64,000 nucleotides of DNA from Caprella mutica (lineage: Eukaryota; Arthropoda; Malacostraca; Amphipoda; Caprellidae). This document shows, piece after piece, positions 33,799 to 44,884 of the stretch. Below the pieces are notes generated by a model. That model worked only from the letters and a program-made list of their open reading frames with translations, made no database searches and was not told the DNA's origin. The position numbers and the translations under genes are program-made. Location of the stretch: assembly GCA_947561585.1 (NCBI GenBank), contig CANNZV010001030.1, positions 184,350 through 248,349 on the forward strand. The letters run 5' to 3'. Within the stretch, counting starts at the first letter, position 1. Every line of letters begins with the position of its first letter.

Positions 33799-35663
33799 TT
33801 GCTGAACATTCTGAGTCAGATGGAACTAATGAATATGACGAAAGAAACTACATATCTGATCATGGTAAATTAGTAGTATTTAATATTGATCTATGCGTTT
33901 CAAAGATCAGTATCTCTAATCAAAATCTCCCTACACTTACAGATTCATCTCCTGAAAGAGAAAATTTGAGGAGTGACTTCTGTTTTTCTATCTGGAAAGA
34001 TGTTCATCTTGAAGAAGTCTGCTCTCTACCATTCGATATCGATGGACTATGCTACTATAAGATATCCCTTGATGATAAAAAAGGATTCAAAGAAAAATGC
34101 TCTGATGGTAGAAAATGGAAAAGGTATTGTACAAGCAGTCGGTCAAATTGGAAAGGAATGAGAAGGACTGCGAGATGCTCTGGCCGTAAATTTTGTGCTA
34201 ATAATGAATGTCCATTCTTAAGGGAATTCGGAGAAGAAAATTGTGTACAGTTCAAAGTCTATAAAGGGAATCATCTCTGCAGATCTTGCAATACTGTTGC
34301 CAAATGTACTCCTTGTTCAGCTGTAAAAATATGGGAGTGGATTCCTGATTCATCTGAAGTATTTATCATGCATAATGGTGATCATATCTGCACTGCAGTA
34401 GACAAGAAAGCTTGCAGGAACAATTATTACATGGAATTAGTGAGATCAAATCCAAATAGCACCCCAAATTCTCTTATAAATTTGAAAATGAGTGAAGAAT
34501 TGAAGAAACCTGCAATTGATTGGAAAAAGATTGAAGAGGAAGCTTCACTACTTGCTAATAAGCGAAAAATTCACAGTTCAAGGGAATTATTAAAAGACCA
34601 ACAGTTACCACATGGGGACAACTTCATGGCTGTGACGGAATTAAGAGAAAAAATCAAAACTAAAGATAAATTCATGATATACAGGTTGAATTTGAAAGCT
34701 ATCAATTATCAACCAACTTATATTTTCATGAGCTCCATTCAAATGGCTGAACTGGCACGTTCTGCTAACTGTGATTCAAATTCCCTTTTAAGTTACGAAT
34801 ACATATACTTTGATGCTAAACACAATCAGTGTAAAAATTTCAAAACACTCACATGCTGGATATATCATCCAGTTTTAAGGCAAATGATGTGTCTTGCGAC
34901 TATGATTGCTGAAAGAGAGAATACAGAAACAATTACGCTGTTCTTGGATATTTTTAAGCAAATGGTGATTGAAAGTTCTGGAGTTGCAAATTATTGCTTT
35001 TCACCAAAAGGGTTTATTGTTGATGAAAATCATGCCAACTGGCAAGCTATCAGGAATGTTTTTGGTGAAGAATTCATTAGCAAGACATTCTCATGCGAGT
35101 TTCATTTCAAACAGTGTGTTCATAGACACTCCAAAGTTCTGCAAAACCCAACCCAGTTCATTTCATTGTGTCACGAAATGTTGACTGCTGAAACTGTGGC
35201 ATCGTTTTCGGAAAAATGCAAGAAAGTGGAGAAAATCATAAGAAAGTCAAAGCTTCATTATTGGTTCGAATGGTGGATGAAGCGGAAGTCACACATCTTT
35301 AGAGCCTTCAAACCTGCTGATACACCAAACAGCAATCTTGCTGAAGTTGGGCACTCAACCCTGCATTCATTTTCTAGAAAGAATGTCTCCTTACTAGATG
35401 CTGTATTGACTAACATATCCATTGCCATCAGTCAATCTGCTTCAATTACTAATTACAAAAGAGGTATAGGTGAAGGAGGTAGAGGAAGTGCTATGAATGA
35501 AAGGTCAAATAGAAAGAGATCCCGAGAGATGGAAAGAGTGACAAGAGCAGCTGTGGAGATAGAGAACGATGAGTTTTTATCCGCAGAAGAAACTCCTTTC
35601 ATTGCTGAGCATGGAGTCCACAGGCCTCCGATAAAAGCAAAAAAGCAACGAAAGAAGAATTAA
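33799..35663 (+). CDS. MULE (Mutator-like) transposase with Cys/His zinc region
   Basis: The open frame spans 33777-35663; the acceptor TTTACTTTCAG at 33798 makes 33799 the likely exon start. Residue numbers are those of the 628-codon frame. Residues 110-205 are rich in Cys and His (C118, C134, C140, C145, C156, C168, C171, C177, C180, ending HNGDHIC). This suits the WRKY-GCM1/FLYWCH type of zinc finger that MULE transposases often carry. The catalytic core follows: D346 in IYFDAKH, D416 in FIVDENHANW, then CEFHFKQCVHRH, and E523 in NSNLAEVGHS, the expected D-D-E spacing and context. The C-terminus (540-628) is basic with several nuclear-localisation-like runs. No internal stop or frameshift is seen, so it may be functional or domesticated. 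No long terminal inverted repeats were found around it. Confidence 0.8.
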
Positions 35664-35995
35664 AACTAATATCGGATGTTTATTTATCACAATGGATAAA
35701 AACTTATTTTTGAATCAATGCTTATCAAATCTAACTTAGATATAAACGAATGGAGAATTATGGCTTCAATCTTTGGTTTCAAACGAGATAATTGGATAGG
35801 ATCTTAATTTTTATCAACACTTATTAAATCTTACTTTAGCTGGTCTTTTTATTCAATCTTTCTCCATTTTCAATATCTTATATTCCTAGTGTGATTCAAA
35901 CAGACTTGTCAGAATCATCAACTATGAGTTGATATAGTCGTGAAAGTTATATGGACAACTATACCAGTGGGAGAATATTTGGAAATCATAGTTAT
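35664..35995. other. 3' flank of the transposase gene
   Basis: AT-rich. A direct repeat pair containing AATCAATGCTTATCAAATCTAA and ATCAACACTTATTAAATCTTA lies at about 35714-35832. No canonical AATAAA was confirmed. Nothing else is seen. Confidence 0.4.
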
Positions 35996-36006
35996 GTACC
36001 ATATTT

Positions 36007-36595
36007 TTTTAAAGGTCCCCTGCCAGACGAAACAGATTTCTTTTAAATATTAGAAACAATCGTATTTAATTAGACAATGAATATTAAAAAAAATATCTTC
36101 TCTGCTCTACGACTATCGTCAATGGTAGTGGCCTCCAACCAACTGTGAGGTACCCAAAACGGGTCACAGGGCAATACCAACACTACGATCATAGAATACT
36201 GAAAGCATTGCCCCTCTGAACTGCCAAGATAACCCTCTGCTCTAACCAAAAGGTCTCTCACACATCGTCCGTAATGCGACGGCCGATTTCAGCAAGGAGT
36301 TCGGCTGTAGTAGCACCATAGCTACCTGCCGTATCCACCGCTATGGGTTTGAATCAATATGGAATGCCCAGAGCCGCGTATTTGCGTCGCTTCCTCCTCT
36401 CCGTCTCCTTGTCTGCGCTACCAGGTGACAAGCCGAATCCATCAAGTGAGTCGTCGCATAAGTGTCTACACATGTTGCATCCCTACAAAGACATCTCCCA
36501 CCAGTTAAAGGGAAGACGGAGGAGATACCATCAACCCCCAGAATATTACCATATTTCAATCCGAGATTAAAAATGGAAAAGTTATCATTTGTACT
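36007..36595 (-). mobile_element. 5'-truncated LINE 3' fragment with 11-bp TSD
   Basis: GTACCATATTT flanks both sides (35996-36006 and 36596-36606). On the minus strand the 5' part encodes a C-terminal domain found after RT in some LINE ORF2 proteins. Around 36505 it reads GGRCLCRDATCVDTYA; after one frameshift it reads FKPIAVDTAGSYGATTAELL near 36340-36290 and IGRRITDDV, and a further shift leads to QRGNA near 36210. The 3' part shares CGTAGAGCAGAGAAG with the insert at 14421-14570, and it ends in a short A-run. The frameshifts and stops make it dead. Confidence 0.8.
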
Positions 36596-36606
36596 GTACC
36601 ATATTT

Positions 36607-37070
36607 ATATTAACTAAACTAAACGAAATATAATCATTTATAATTTCTTGTCCGTAACCTTTACTTGCTTTGACTCTCTCTTCACATAATGCCTATTTAA
36701 TATGAGAAATTTTCTAGAATACGACTTGAAATTAATGGAGTTATGCGTATTTTTTGAGTTAATATTACGAAAGTGTTCTCTATATTATTAGTGTAAATTT
36801 TAGGTAAACAACTCTACATCATCGCTAGATCATTCGCTATTTTATTGTAAAGGCCAAACCGTTGCACTCTTCACGATATTATGAATTTTAATTATTTTTT
36901 TATTAGAAATACCATATAATGAGAAATCCTCTCGCGAATATTAAAGTTTGTGTGACATACACAATACATAGATTTTTGTTATTTCTAGTAAGTAATTATT
37001 AATTCGTAACAGTAGTATTGTGAAGAGTGCAGCAAACCTGCTATTAAAATAAATACTTCACTAGAATTTG
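36607..37070. other. AT-rich spacer
   Basis: No gene, splice-flanked exon or inverted repeat was identified. Confidence 0.4.
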
Positions 37071-37074
37071 AATT

Positions 37075-37500
37075 TATGATTAAAAATTTGAATTTCTTAC
37101 TCTCATTTTAAATTCTCACTCCCATTTTGAAGTTATACTCGCATTTTAAATTCTCACTCGCATTTTGAAGTTATACTCGCATTTTAAATTCTCACTCGCA
37201 TTTTGAAGTTATACTCGCATTTTAAATTCTCACTCGCATTTTGAAGTTATACTCGCATTTTAAATTCTCACTCGCATTTTAAATTCTCACTCGCATTTTG
37301 AAGTTATACTCGCATTTTAAATTCTCACTCGCATTTTGAATTCTCACTCGCATTTTGAATTCTCACTCGCATTTTGAATTTAAACTCGCATTTTGAATTC
37401 TCACTCGCATTTTGAATTTAAACTCGCATTTTGAATTTAAACTCGCATTTTGAATTTAAACTCGCATTTTAAATTCTCACTCGCATTTTGAAAGTTATAC
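37075..37500. repeat. about 19-bp minisatellite ACTCGCATTTTGAATTCTC
   Basis: Roughly 22 copies of ACTCGCATTTTRAATTCTC or ACTCGCATTTTGAAGTTAT. The two variants alternate regularly in the first half (37130-37330), then one type takes over. It is followed at about 37530 by the palindrome GGTGCCTACGCACC. A related array at 43645-43815 starts with the same TTTCTTACTCTCATTTTA lead-in and ends at GGTGCACC. Confidence 0.85.
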
Positions 37501-37814
37501 CCGCAAATTGAATTTCAACTTTCATTTTGACAGGTGCCTACGCACCGCTTTAATTTATCACCAAATAATGCCAAGTCCTAGTTAAATGGTAATAACAACG
37601 ATATATGATAATAGCATCTTTAGAATTGTTACTCCTCAAATCTTATCGTTAAAAGAACACTGAATTGATCTTTAATGTGTTAATGTAGCACTCAGTAGCA
37701 GATAAGAATTTTCAATTGCTAATCTATATTACAAATCCATATATCTGAAATTTTTTCATGGAAATTTTATTAATTGAAGTGAACTCATTTGTGTCCTGTC
37801 CTGCTGTCTGGTAT

Positions 37815-38592
37815 GTGATGCTAGGACGCTTCGTTACTAGGACTATTCATTACCAGATTTTTCGTTCCGAATCGCTACTGAAGATTTTTTCAATTTGAAA
37901 TGAGTTGTAGACTAAAAAATATATCATTCTCATACATTATAAATTGTAAATATGTACTGAATTTTTTTCCCCTATATATGTGAACCAATAACCGAAAATT
38001 TTCAAACATATTAGAAAATAGTATATAAGAATAAAGAGTTCTTATATCTTATATGATCGAAAATAATTTTACTTTCAAAAATTGCGGAAGGTAATGTTTA
38101 TTTCATCAAGTTATTTTCATTCGGTAACTTGTAACATCTGGTAATTGGAATTTTACCCTAACGTTAATACATTTTCGGAAAAATGAAAAACAAAAGATTA
38201 TTCCAATCTAGGCAGTAGAGCAAGCTCAAAGTTCTCGGACTGAACCACATATTCGATAGTGTGAGGAAAAATTAAATATAATCATTGTTATTTAACTTCT
38301 ATATAGTTTGGTATCCATGATATTTTCACTTCCAGCTTTTCTAATCAAAGAAATTAAGAGACGATTGTTAATTTTAATACCTCTGATTATAATCAATATA
38401 TAACCAAACGAATAAAAAATGTTTAAAAAGTAGACATTATTTTTAAAGTAGTATAATTTTATAATGTATGGGATTGGTATAAAATGTAGTCGACACCACA
38501 TTTCAAATTATGAAATAGTTTCCATTTCTTAAAACATAACGAAAAATCTGGTAACGAATAGTCCTGGTAACGAAACGTCCGGTCACCCTGGT
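37815..38592. mobile_element. about 775-bp MITE, TTCGTTACCAGATTTTTCG TIRs
   Basis: Left CTTCGTTACTAGGACTATTC followed by ATTACCAGATTTTTCGTT is mirrored at 38535-38590 (AACGAAAAATCTGGTAACGA, then ATAGTCCTGGTAACGAAACG). TIRs are about 55 bp with a few mismatches. The interior is AT-rich with no transposase. The exact TSD is not clear. Confidence 0.75.
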
Positions 38593-39828
38593 AGGTATCC
38601 TTGCTAACCCTACATTATACATACATATCAAGTTCCAGGATTCAATAACTTATGCTACTATAAAAATATAAGAATAAACAATATTATATTATATGCATTC
38701 CTATTAAGTAAATGAAAATATTCCGGTAAAAAGTATGACTTCATCATAAAAAAATGTATAATAAAAATAATAATAACAAATGAAGATTATCAAGTCACCA
38801 GTGTATTCGTCATCATAGGGTCTCTGTGGAAAATTTCTAAATTTGAAATTATCAATTCAGATATTCCTACGTAAGAAACTGAACGTTGATGATAAAATGG
38901 AGATTATTCAACAAGGCTTATGGTATTCAAAGGTGACGTCATTATCCTCATACAAGTACAATTATACATTATAAACAGAATGAATTTACTATATATGAAT
39001 GACGTATGGATTCTTCAGTGTTTCACCACTTGTACACTTCATCCGATTCTTTTCGTATCACACATATAGTGGGCGATGTTTCAATGGACATTTTAACCCG
39101 AATTCATCTCATGGACCTCTAGCGATAGCTCTATTATAAATTAAATACGTTGTTTTATTTGCTTTGGAATGCTTCGTGAAAAGCTATAAAAAAACTAGTT
39201 TATTTATGATCATAATGGTTTAATACTACTTGATCGCTGAAAAATTATTTAGCAATCTATGGAATGTTCTACATTTAGTACTATGTAATAGGAGACAGTT
39301 GATGTTGGCCGATGACAGTTTGGTATTAGAGTGCAGATGGTTAATTGTGCGTTGTGATTTTTATTGTTCGAAAGGATATACACAGATAATTAGGATGTGA
39401 AGTTCAGCTTACTGGTGTGAATGCTGTTCGTTGTTTCACGTTGTAATGTAATTACTGATTATCTAATTGAAGTTATTTCTTAGTTTGTAGTATTTGCTCG
39501 TTGGTGCATAACGTCTATTTTCTGTTTAGAGTCTATCTATGAATAAAATATATACATTCTGTTTAGATTTTAATTAGATTTGGAGGTCCTAGATGGGTAG
39601 CCTAATTGCGCCTAAAATTCCTTTTAATAATTTTGTATTATTCAAATATATTTTGTAAAGAGAATTTATTTCCCAAATTGTTGCTCTAATTTTAAAGTAT
39701 TGATTGTTTAGTTTTGTGCAATTATATCTATTTACTCATATAGCTATTTTATTAAGACCTATAAGTCTTAAAGCATTACCTACTGATTTTTATGAATAAT
39801 AATGTCATATGTAGAATGAGTACACTGA
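38593..39828. other. AT-rich spacer
   Basis: No supported gene or repeat. All open frames are short and lack motifs. Confidence 0.4.
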
Positions 39829-40842
39829 AACTGCCAGTCACTTACTGGCAATTTAATGACTCTAGTTGATAATAACATTTGAATATATAAAAAAAGGCAG
39901 CCCTTCGTTGAGGAGTTAAGGGGACATTCATTTTTACATTAATAACTATATAGATATTGGATTACTTAATATTCACAGGGAAATAATATTTCAACAATGC
40001 AACTTTATTGAACACGCAGTTAACATAAATTCTGTACTCATAAGGAAGTTATAATTACCATTTTAACATATTCACTAAATCACGTACATTTTAAAAAGAT
40101 TGGTAAGTTACGTATATAGTCCTTTGTTTTTAATTTCCTATTAAATATAACCTTTGGTTTAGATACTAACGTTAAATCCCGTGCACTGATTTGTGATTAC
40201 TAGCTAATTAGATATTCTCACAATAATATAATTTCAAATTATACAATAATTAAGTGAATGTTTAATCAACTTACGTATGTTCAATATTTATTACATTTAC
40301 ATTTTATTCAATGTCATTAACACCTTCATTTCTACAGTTTTTATTTATTTGTAAAAAGTATTATTAATTAATATGCAATACAATTCGATCGAGTGGAATT
40401 TTCAGATAATTAGGTAGGTAATACTAGTTTAATAATCATAGATGTTGGGTTGCAAATTCTAAATATTTCACAAACATCGATCGAAGTTGTTTTATGAGTA
40501 TAAGCGAATATTAAGCTTGAATACTTGTTCGATTCTCAAATTATAAACACAAAAAGAACTAATTAGACACTAAACCCGTTATGAACTGATAATGTAGAGA
40601 TGTGTTGTGTAAACAAATAAATTTTAATCTGTCCCTAAAATATTATTTCTGTTTCTTTTCTTACTATTTTCTAAGAGAGGTTTTAGTTTCAAATTTATGT
40701 ATCGAATTTGATTTAGTTCTGTTATATTTGTTTAATTTTCCCTTTTATCTCCTGAACGAATGGCAAACGGCTTTTTTTATAAACTCAAATGTTATTATTG
40801 ACTAAAGTCATTAAATTGCCAGTAATTAGTGACTGGCAATTT
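39829..40842. mobile_element. 1.0-kb TIR element, CTGCCAGTCACTTACTGGCA ends
   Basis: The left arm (39829-39893) AACTGCCAGTCACTTACTGG, followed by CAATTTAATGACT, pairs with the right arm at about 40778-40842 for about 65 bp. Each tip is itself palindromic (CTGGCA...TGCCAG). Immediately outside the right end is a short 16-17 bp tandem repeat, GGCAATTTTCCRCCT (40843-40905). No transposase frame. Confidence 0.75.
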
Positions 40843-40905
40843 TCCGCCTGGCAATTTTCCACCTGGCAGTTTTTCGCTTCGGCAGTTTTCCGGACACCGT
40901 AGAAT

Positions 40906-42055
40906 GCATAAAAAAACCTGTCCAATAATGCTATGAATTTTGAGCCATTCATTTTGAAAATTCTAGCTTTACTTTGAACCCTCCTATTTATTTCAAAATC
41001 AGCATATTTTCTTTTGGTTTGTTTTTTCACATTGCCCTTTATACATTAGACAACGGTTCGAAAATAAATATAAAAGAATAAATCGATTAAACTTTAAATC
41101 GATAATAGTTAAAAAGTTTAAATAGAAGAAGATTATTATAGTAGTGTTCCATGTGTTCAAGTTATATATGATAGTATTTTAGTAACTTATCACTAATACT
41201 ATAAAAACTAATTGTTCCCTGATGGCTTACTTGAACTATTCCCATAGTAACACAATGCATTTTAACCGATAGATATTTTTTTTCTGTTCGACATTCGATC
41301 CACAACTCAGTGTTATTGTATTGCTTTTTTTTATTATTTTATATGTTGTGAACATATGATTTACAATAATAGTTTGTCACGGCAATCCTACTGAGACCTC
41401 AAAAGTAAGGAGAACCATGTAGTAACTCTAAATCCTTGTTTTATTTGTCACGATTAGAAGTTACATTGCACGCAGTGCCTGGGAATAAAAGAGAAAAACC
41501 AAGTACTAGAACTATCCTGAAAAGTTGTAGGTCTATAAAAATGCATCTATAACAATCTATTTAAAATACACCTAAATCTATCACTAAACTTACTGGCTAT
41601 AATCAATCACGACCTTAAGAAGTAAGTAATAGATGTAAAAAAGAAATAAAACATTCCTTTACATAATATCCCATTTCATATTGTATCTGATAATCCTGTA
41701 CCTACACATTTTGTCTTTTATGCGTTTTATCCTTAGTCATTTTATCTGTTCACCATAGGTCAGTTGTATTCTAATATCAGGTTGTTGCAATTTGAATAAA
41801 TCAATCTATAGCTGGTAAATTCATCCTATAACATGTAAGCTGTTCAGTGTTGTCTGATATTCTGTTTTATGGGATATTCAGTTCGAGCTGTTAAAATTTT
41901 GTTAGATTGTATTAATTTAGGACCTTTGTAGGAATGTAATATGGTATAAATAAAATATTTTTAGGTAAAGAAAACGAATATGTCTGGAATAAAATGGGCA
42001 ACGAAGATAAAAATTGTTTGGGGATTAAATGACCGGGATCCACCGGCAGTGATAA
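40906..42055. other. AT-rich spacer
   Basis: No gene or transposon end recognised. The only features are runs of T around 41279 and 41330. Confidence 0.4.
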
Positions 42056-42059
42056 ATTA

Positions 42060-42934
42060 ACCTGAAACGAGTTTAAAGCTAATTTCACTCTTCAATATCA
42101 ATTCTGACGCACATATCCAGGTCACTAATTCAAATCTAACTGTATGATGGGGGGTATAGAGGGATTGTACCTACTGTTTTTGTGCGTAGTTGCACATTTT
42201 CTTTGAACCAAGATCGTAGAAGATGATCACGGCACCAGTCTTGTTGAAAGGTCCACTAAGTGTCTTCACTGAAGTGGTTCTTAGCAGATGCTAACATTGG
42301 CTTCAGAATGTTTTCAACATAATATTTAGCGTTAATTTTGACGCTCTGTTCAATAAAAATTAGAAAAGACTTCCAGGTTTTTGAAACGGAAGCCCAGACC
42401 ATAACTGAAGCTGGTTTCATAGTTCTGTATACAGTTTTTTGATAGTATAGAATGTTCTTAGCATTTCTACCAATTATTTTGTCATTCCGCCGGTTATGAG
42501 CCATCTCAACTGTAAAAAATTTTCATCAAACCAAACAATCTAACCAGCCGTGTCAGACTTCAATTCTCTCAAAAGAATTCCAATCATTTTTGCTTTACAG
42601 CTGCTGACAGGGATTGTCTCTTTTGAAGAGTAAAGGATTCTCACTTGACAATTTGTCTCATGGTTCTAGGACTCACATCAGCTGTTTTGGCCAGCAAACG
42701 CATGGATCTTCTTTGGTTGCTCCTAATTTACTCTCTAATGCATTTTATCATTAGTTTAGACTGTAGTGAGTGGGGTCTACCACTTCTTGGACGATCTGAC
42801 AAGTCTCCTCTTCCCTTATATCACTTCACTGACTTCCAAACTGTCGACCTTGCAATTGAAAGAGTCTTTACACTAACGGAATCGGGCTTCCCGGCACGGT
42901 GTAGTGCAAGTACGGCTTCTCTTTTGTCCGACAT
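42060..42934 (-). pseudogene. Tc1/mariner-superfamily transposase pseudogene
   Basis: Read on the minus strand from ATG at 42934. The helix-turn-helix region begins SDKREAVLALHRAGKPD and continues to a GRP-type linker (SDRPRSGRPHS). It is interrupted by stops at YKG- and RE-type positions. The second part (42504-42256) is open and contains MAHNRRND after FFTVE (the first catalytic Asp/Glu context), then SVMVWASVSKTWKS. The next piece reads WTFQQDWCRDHLL, holding the second catalytic Asp. The third acidic site lies in a shifted frame near YPP...LDLN at about 42145-42110. At least three stops or frameshifts make it inactive. No TIRs could be matched. Confidence 0.85.
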
Positions 42935-43640
42935 CTTTAAACGGATTAAAGTTTATTACAAAAACGCATTGCCATTTGATGATGTACTGTTTCGACTATT
43001 ATTTAAACCCAATCATCTACATAGGAACTTTTTCTAAAAATATTTTAATGTTCGAAAATTTGCTTCCAAACTTAACAATCATAACAATTTTTGGAATTAT
43101 AGGTATTCTATATTTTTAACTATTTTCCTTCCAAAACTTGACAGAAACACATTATAAAACATATGGTGTCACGTTTTCTTATTTCTATCTATATTATATT
43201 ATAAAAATATATAACAACAATGTTGTTGATTAAAACATTGCAAAATTTATATAAGGTATAAGTTTCTCTGCTTGGCAGTATTTTATCTGAATTAATCAGC
43301 AATAGCTTTAATTTGTATCTATTCTTTTACTGTCAAAACTGAGAAAAGTAGTTTTTTCAATGTTAAATTCAACGCTATTATTGCTGTTGTTCTATGTATT
43401 CGCGTCGGTAAGTTCAGATGGCATTCCATTAATTTCTAAAACAGAAATTTGCGAGAGTGTTACATCTGTATAGGTGTATATAGTGTAATTCTTCCTGATA
43501 TTACAGACAGATAATCATTGAAAAGCATATAATCAAGCGAAGAATGGTATTACTAATGTTATTTAATAGAGCACTATTTTCTTTAAAAACATAGAGAATT
43601 CAGTCGCTATATTTTATAAAGATATAAGAATTAAGAATGA
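42935..43640. other. AT-rich spacer
   Basis: Flank of the mariner pseudogene. No inverted repeat matching the other side was found. Confidence 0.4.
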
Positions 43641-43644
43641 TAAA

Positions 43645-43815
43645 TTTCTTACTCTCATTTTAGAAATTCCCACTCGCATTTTGAATTTCCCACTCGCATT
43701 TCAAATTACTCACTCACAGTATCTCTTTTTGACTGTCACTCGCAGTTTTATACTCGCACTCGCAGTTTTACACTCGCACTCGCATTTTTTGACTCAATAC
43801 TCGCTACTCGCAGTT
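43645..43815. repeat. second ACTCGCATTTT minisatellite
   Basis: About nine units of ACTCGCATTTTGAATTTCCC grade into ACTCGCAGTTTTA. The lead-in (TTTCTTACTCTCATTTTA) and end (GTGCACC) resemble the 37.1-kb array, so both probably belong to one mobile unit with a tandem core. Confidence 0.75.
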
Positions 43816-43849
43816 CGGTGCACCTCTTCAGATTCAGGGACAGCTAAAT

Positions 43850-44030
43850 TAATGGTACCTAACAGCTACCATAAAAATTATTTAAAAATCTCCCTCAGCT
43901 AAATTAATGGTAACATAGGATTTAATTCAAAAACTCTCTCCAATATCTCAAATTTATAAAAGTGGGCTCAGATTTGTCTCAGAAGACAGAGTCTTGGGAA
44001 AATGTTCCATATTCTGCAGTCTGGAACTAT
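43850..44030. repeat. dispersed repeat, GTCTCAGA / CTGCAGTCTGG family
   Basis: It contains CAGCTAAATTAATGGTA (twice, as a short tandem copy), GGGCTCAGATTTGTCTCAGA and the end TTCCATATTCTGCAGTCTGG. The same blocks occur at 28330-28480, 48100-48250, 50510-50640 and 52270-52390. Confidence 0.6.
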
Positions 44031-44104
44031 AGAGTAGGTTGGTACCTAGCCTAGAATGGAAATTTAATTTGGGAACCAAAGTTATACTTATATACATAAT
44101 ACAA

Positions 44105-44505
44105 TCATAATGGCAACTTAAACTCACAAAGTTTAGTGGAGGAATCATGGAATGTGGAGGAGCAAGAGTCTGCAAGACCAGCATTTTGAGTGACAGATGA
44201 GGGAAGAGATGCTGAAGGTATGAGCAAGGTAGGAACTGCATCTTCTTCAATTGATTTTAGTAGGGCAGGCACAGGGATATTTAAAAGTTCATACTTCAAA
44301 TTTCGTTTAAATTCTCTGGTTCAAAATGAAGAGAGCATTCACGAGCATTATCTGTATTCACTTTGTCACTGCGTCCACACTTCGCTATCCATTGTCTCTT
44401 AAGCTCAATATCTTTTGGGAATCTAAATAAATTAACACTAACTAGAGTCCTAGACTGTTTACTTTGTTTTTGAGAACAATCAAATACTCTGCATTGAAAA
44501 GGCAT
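44105..44505 (-). pseudogene. THAP-domain protein, frameshifted
   Basis: On the minus strand the frame starts at ATG 44505. It has the THAP C2CH signature: MPFQCRVFDC, then FRFPKD and QWIAKCGR, ending CSLHFEPE, within about 65 residues. THAP domains bind DNA and occur in P-element-type transposases and host factors. After CSLHFEP the frame shifts by one base and continues as FKRNLKYELLNIPVPALLK, then DAVPTLLIP, which is the usual sequence following a THAP domain. The second frame stops at 44105 with no transposase core. It is either a first exon with a frameshift or a dead fragment. Confidence 0.8.
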
Positions 44506-44569
44506 TATAGCTGTCTAGTTAGATATAAACTCAAAGTAAACAATGCAAGAACAGTGAAATCGGAAATCG

Positions 44570-44665
44570 TATTCCATGTGACGTCACCTTCTTTTTCTAT
44601 GTCGGTATTTCTGTCGAGTGCGATTATCCTTCTAACTATTTAATTCATGGCTTTACTCTTCAATA
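44570..44665. repeat. TGACGTCAC / TTAAATAGTTAGAAGG repeat upstream of the THAP remnant
   Basis: It is the inverted counterpart of 22425-22535. It lies directly 5' of the THAP frame on the minus strand, so it may be a promoter or subterminal part of that transposon family. Confidence 0.5.
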
Positions 44666-44884
44666 CCTACCCTACTAGGAATACTATTATTAATAGGTAG
44701 TGACATTTGAGTGATTTTGACGTGACGTAAGTAAGAGAACAAATTTAAAGAGAGAATTAAGGGATTAGCAGGTTAAATAGTTTATAAAATTTACCTAGGT
44801 ATATTTATTTTTAATTCTACTAATTATACATTATACAGGTCCAGGGGTCCTCTCTATGTTCCAAGAAAAAAAGAGAAAGAGATT

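Noticed and set aside
42645..43037. 130-codon plus-strand ORF with hydrophobic N-terminus
   Set aside because: It is the antisense of the mariner transposase helix-turn-helix region.
43954..44250. 98-codon minus-strand ORF
   Set aside because: It overlaps the THAP continuation in another frame and a dispersed repeat; no motif.
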